A stretch of DNA of 64,000 nucleotides from CAMLIZ01 sp036231905 (GTDB lineage: Bacteria; Pseudomonadota; Gammaproteobacteria; Burkholderiales; Burkholderiaceae_C). The position numbers and the translations under genes were made by a program. Numbering within the stretch: position 1 is the stretch's first letter; the number at the start of each line of letters is the position of its first letter. Shown in pieces: positions 61,210-64,000 of the stretch. The notes under the pieces are model-generated. The model did no database searches, was not told the origin of the DNA, and saw nothing but the letters and a program-made list of their open reading frames with translations. The stretch lies in the NCBI RefSeq assembly GCF_036231905.1, contig NZ_JAZARE010000008.1, forward strand, positions 186,001 through 250,000. The letters are read 5' to 3'.

Positions 61210-62076
61210 ATGACCATTGACCTCTTGCTTCAGACACTCGCCTCGGGTGTGCTGATCGGGCTGATCTACGCCCTCGTCGCCATCGGCCTGACGATGATCT
61301 TCGGGGTGATGGAGATCACCAACTTCGCGCACGGCGAGTTCCTGATGCTGGGCATGTACGCCAGCTTCTGGATGTTCTCGCTGTACGCGCTGGACCCGAT
61401 GTTCACCCTGCCGCTCACGGTGATCATGCTGTTCGCCTTCGGCGTGCTGCTGTACCGCATCGTCATCAAGCGCATCATCGATGCGCCGCCGTTGAGCCAG
61501 ATCTTCACCACCTTCGGGCTGATGCTGCTGTTTCGTGGGCTGGCACAGTTCTTCTGGAAGCCCGACTACCGCACCATCGAAGGCTCGCTGGTGGCGGGCA
61601 GCGTCAAGTTCGCTGGCGTGCAGATCGGCCGGCCCCAGCTGGTCGCGGGCATCGGCGCGATCCTGGTGACCTCGGTGGTCTATTTCTTCCTCAACCGCAC
61701 CAAGATGGGCGCGGCACTGGAAGCCACGGCCGCCGACAAGGAAGCCGCGCGCCTGATGGGCATCGACTCCAACAAGATGTTCGCGCTCGCCTGGGGCATT
61801 GGTGCAGCCTGTGCCGGCGCTGCGGGCGGCCTGCTGTCCACCTTCTTCCCCATCTTCCCCGACGTGGGAGCCAACTTCATCCTGCTGGCCTTCGTGGTGG
61901 TCAACCTCGGCGGCTTCGGCAGCGTCACCGGAGCCTTCTGGGCCGGGATGCTGGTGGGCGTGATCGAGGTGCTGGGTGGGCTGCTGCTCGGGCCGCAATA
62001 CAAGATGGCGGTGGTGCTCACCTTGTTCCTGGCGGTGCTGATGTTCCGGCCGCAAGGGCTGATGGGGAGGGCGTGA
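61210..62076 (+). CDS. livH: branched-chain amino acid ABC permease, LivH type
   Basis: A 288-residue membrane permease with about eight helices. GVLIGLIYALVAIGLTMIFGVMEITNFAHGEFLMLGMY is the standard LivH opening, and AAGGLLSTFFPIFPDVGANFILLAFVVVNLGGFGSVTGAFWAG the family C-terminal core. It pairs with the LivM-type permease downstream, from which it is separated by 352 bases holding copy 3 of the bipartite repeat. Confidence 0.93.
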   Translation: MTIDLLLQTLASGVLIGLIYALVAIGLTMIFGVMEITNFAHGEFLMLGMYASFWMFSLYALDPMFTLPLTVIMLFAFGVLLYRIVIKRIIDAPPLSQIFTTFGLMLLFRGLAQFFWKPDYRTIEGSLVAGSVKFAGVQIGRPQLVAGIGAILVTSVVYFFLNRTKMGAALEATAADKEAARLMGIDSNKMFALAWGIGAACAGAAGGLLSTFFPIFPDVGANFILLAFVVVNLGGFGSVTGAFWAGMLVGVIEVLGGLLLGPQYKMAVVLTLFLAVLMFRPQGLMGRA

Positions 62077-62108
62077 TGGAACTGCACCGCATGCCGAGGT
62101 TGGGGCTT

Positions 62109-62362
62109 GATCGGGACGCTGGGGTGCTCTGCTGCGCTCATGTCCCCCGGCAACGGCCTGCGGCCGCTGCCTCCTCCTTTACTTCGCTACGCAGAACACC
62201 CCACCGTCCCGATCCGGCACCGCTGCGGCTGTTCGACGGGCCGGGAACCACGGTGCATCGAAGCGAGGACGGTGGGTACCCGGCTCCGGGAAGTAAAGGA
62301 GGAGGGGCAGGCGAAGCCTGGCCCGGGGGACATGGACGGAGTCGGGTGCCCGCCGTCCTCGC
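62109..62362. repeat. bipartite inverted-repeat element, copy 3
   Basis: Fills most of the 352-base gap between the two Liv permease genes. Stem A arms are 62109-62132 and 62191-62214 (core GGGACGCTGGGG with CCCCACCGTCCC); stem B arms are 62263-62288 and 62337-62362, a 26-base stem in which the three imperfect pairs would be G-U wobbles in RNA of the plus strand. The A and B loops carry the same mutually complementary blocks as in copies 1 and 2. Confidence 0.88.
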
Positions 62363-62428
62363 CGCACACAACCCCGCACGCAGCCAAGACGTCTTCGTAG
62401 ATCGCCAATCCCCCGGTGGAGCACTGAC

Positions 62429-63508
62429 ATGAGCTTCGATCCAAAGACTTCTCCAACCTCGCGCGGAGTCGCCATGCCGCTCGTACTCGGTGTCCTGGCC
62501 GCCATTGCCGCGCTGCTGGTGCCCTTCCTCACGAAGGACCCGTCGCATCTCAACGTCGCCATCCTCGCGCTGATGGCCGCGCAGATCGGCGTGGCCTGGA
62601 ACCTGGTGGGCGGTTACGCCGGCCAGGCGTCGCTGGGGCATGCGGCCTTCTATGGCATCGGGGCGTACACCTCGACGCTGCTGCTGCTGAAGTTTGGCGT
62701 GAACCCCTGGTTGGGGATGCTGGCAGGCGGCGTCATGGCCGCGGTGTTGAGCGGCGCCTTTGGCTGGTCGTGCTTCCGCCTGAAGGGCCACTATTTCACG
62801 ATGGCCACCATCGCGGTGGCGGAGATCGTGCAGATCGTTTTCACCAACTGGGAATACGCCGGCACGGCGGTGGGCTTGTACATCCCGATGGACAAGCAGG
62901 GCCTGGGGGCGATGGTGTTTGCCGACAAGCAGTCGTACTACTGGCTGGCGCTGGCGCTGCTGGTCGTCACCCTGTTGGCGACGCTGGCGGTGGAACGCAG
63001 CTACCTGGGCTACTACCTGCGCGCGATCAAGGACGAGCCGGACGCCGCGCGCAGCATCGGCGTGGACATCGCGCGCTACAAGCAGGTGGCCTTGAGCCTG
63101 AGCGCCTTCTTCACCGCGCTGGGCGGCAGCCTGTATGCGCAGAAGGAGCTCTACATCGACCCCGGCTCCGTGCTGTCCACCGCACTGTCGATCAAGATGG
63201 CGCTGGTGTCCATCCTGGGCGGCGTCGGCACGCTGTTCGGGCCGGTGATCGGCTCGGTGGTGCTCACCACGATCGAGGAGCTCACGCGCGCGGCCTTCGG
63301 CGGCACCGGCCGCGGCACCGACACGGTGATCTATGCCGGCCTGATCGTCATCATCGCGGTGTTCTACCCCACCGGCATCATCGGCTGGTACCAGGACCGC
63401 ATGCGACGCTGGAAGTCGCGCCGTGAACAGGCACGCGACACCAGCGAGCACGAGGCTGTGCGCAATGTGCAGCGCCCGTCCACCCCGTCCACGGAGGCTG
63501 CACTGTGA
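62429..63508 (+). CDS. livM: branched-chain amino acid ABC permease, LivM type
   Basis: A 359-residue membrane protein with about nine helices. AQIGVAWNLVGGYAGQASLGHAAFYGIGAYTSTLLL, GHYFTMATIAVAEIVQIVFTNW and RAIKDEPDAARSIGVDIARYK are LivM signatures. C-terminal hydrophilic tail. The stop overlaps the GTG start of the ATPase gene (GTGA). An in-frame ATG at 62474 is a possible alternative start. Confidence 0.93.
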   Translation: MSFDPKTSPTSRGVAMPLVLGVLAAIAALLVPFLTKDPSHLNVAILALMAAQIGVAWNLVGGYAGQASLGHAAFYGIGAYTSTLLLLKFGVNPWLGMLAGGVMAAVLSGAFGWSCFRLKGHYFTMATIAVAEIVQIVFTNWEYAGTAVGLYIPMDKQGLGAMVFADKQSYYWLALALLVVTLLATLAVERSYLGYYLRAIKDEPDAARSIGVDIARYKQVALSLSAFFTALGGSLYAQKELYIDPGSVLSTALSIKMALVSILGGVGTLFGPVIGSVVLTTIEELTRAAFGGTGRGTDTVIYAGLIVIIAVFYPTGIIGWYQDRMRRWKSRREQARDTSEHEAVRNVQRPSTPSTEAAL

Positions 63509-64000
63509 GCCTGCTCGAACTGCAATCGGTCAGCAAGCGCTTTGGTGGCCTCACGGCCAACCAGGACGTGTCCTTCAGCCTGGAGAAAGGGCAGATCGTC
63601 GGCCTGATCGGGCCCAACGGCGCGGGCAAGACCACGCTGTTCAACTGCGTGGCGGGCTACTTTCCGCCCAGCGCCGGCAGCATCACGCTGGAAGGCCAGC
63701 CGATCGCGGGCCTTCCGCCGGAGGCCTGTGCACGCGCCGGCGTGGGCCGCACCTTCCAGATCGCACGCACCTTCACCAGCATGACGGCGGCGGAGAACGT
63801 GCTCAGCGGCGCGCTGCTGCGTGAGCGCAAGCTGCGCAAGGCGCGCGAGGCGGCGATGCGCTGGCTGGCGTTCGTTAACCTCGACCGCTTTGCCGACAAG
63901 CCCTCGGGCAGCATGACCATCAGCGAGCAGCGCCGCCTGGCGGTGGCGCGTGCGCTGGCCACCGAACCGAAGCTGCTGCTGATGGACGAGGTGATGGCGG
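63505..64000 (+). CDS. livG: branched-chain amino acid ABC ATPase, LivG type (3' part outside window)
   Basis: The first 165 residues of an ABC ATPase from GTG 63505, coupled to the permease gene. Walker A GPNGAGKTT is at about residue 35, Q-loop in GVGRTFQIARTFTSMTAAENV, and Walker B LLLMDE near the window end. The signature helix reads SMTISEQRRLAVARALA rather than LSGGQ; this resembles a LivG subfamily variant with TLSE-like signatures that I recall, so it is not taken as a defect. The gene continues past the window. Confidence 0.9.
   Translation, partial: MSLLELQSVSKRFGGLTANQDVSFSLEKGQIVGLIGPNGAGKTTLFNCVAGYFPPSAGSITLEGQPIAGLPPEACARAGVGRTFQIARTFTSMTAAENVLSGALLRERKLRKAREAAMRWLAFVNLDRFADKPSGSMTISEQRRLAVARALATEPKLLLMDEVMA

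Noticed and set aside
63880..63960. Non-canonical ABC signature (TISEQ instead of LSGGQ) as a sign of an inactive ATPase
   Set aside because: Walker A and B are intact and this variant resembles a LivG subfamily; the gene is also incomplete in the window.
1..64000. tRNA, rRNA, CRISPR arrays, insertion sequences or prophage genes
   Set aside because: None was recognised on either strand; the only repeated DNA seen is the bipartite element and the GC-rich palindrome.

Overview
The window is a GC-rich chromosomal segment with tightly packed genes, ATGA/GTGA/TGATG stop-start overlaps and many Arg-rich antisense shadow frames. Gene content and order suggest a betaproteobacterium of the order Burkholderiales (Comamonadaceae / Sphaerotilaceae type, for example Rubrivivax or Ideonella relatives). 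The indicators are roxA next to slyD, the string dapA-bamC-MBL hydrolase, parE and parC separated by several genes, an ada-oxygenase-alkB repair operon, TRAP and Liv-type transporters, and a GC-rich dispersed palindrome typical of this order. This placement is inference from content. No rRNA, tRNA, CRISPR array, insertion sequence or prophage was recognised.

Layout. 1-2400: slyD (partial), the ribosomal oxygenase roxA, a conserved hypothetical and a small Ala-rich lipoprotein behind a palindromic promoter. 2419-8206, all on the minus strand: an MFS transporter, a 40-residue membrane peptide, an SDR, a methyltransferase, dapA, bamC and an MBL hydrolase, ending at a bidirectional terminator. 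8363-21695: parE, a secreted subtilase, a GNAT, a lytic transglycosylase, the adaptive-response operon ada / 2OG-Fe(II) oxygenase / alkB with an Ada box, an unknown protein divergent from a WYL regulator, two envelope proteins and parC. 21702-24415: two adjacent c-di-GMP genes. 24546-30844: a GNAT, a three-gene 2-oxoacid:acceptor oxidoreductase operon split by a dispersed repeat, and another GNAT. 30854-34938: a TldD/TldE-like protease pair and an acetylornithine-type aminotransferase with a candidate Arg-rich leader peptide and attenuator.

34987-43672: a hybrid sensor kinase divergent from a TAXI solute-binding protein plus DUF1850 protein with no TRAP permease next to them, an MFS transporter, dsbB, ridA, a lone receiver protein and comEC. 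43723-53935: a six-gene cluster of transglutaminase-fold proteins, circularly permuted ATP-grasp proteins and alpha-E proteins, in a fused and a split version. This matches a predicted but biochemically uncharacterised peptide-ligase system. 53916-58048: a secreted hypothetical, a DUF2164 protein and a DctPQM TRAP transporter divergent from a MarR-like regulator. 58741-64000: a LysR regulator followed by a Liv-type ABC transporter operon that runs off the window.

The strongest candidates for undescribed biology are: (1) a dispersed element of about 252 bp present three times (28919, 54914, 62109), built of two inverted-repeat stems whose loops are complementary to each other, with paired base changes between copies; (2) an Arg-codon-rich leader ORF (34938-34885, minus) followed by mutually exclusive hairpins ahead of the arginine-pathway aminotransferase; (3) the duplicated transglutaminase / ATP-grasp / alpha-E cluster, in which one gene has its Shine-Dalgarno sequence inside a repeat hairpin.
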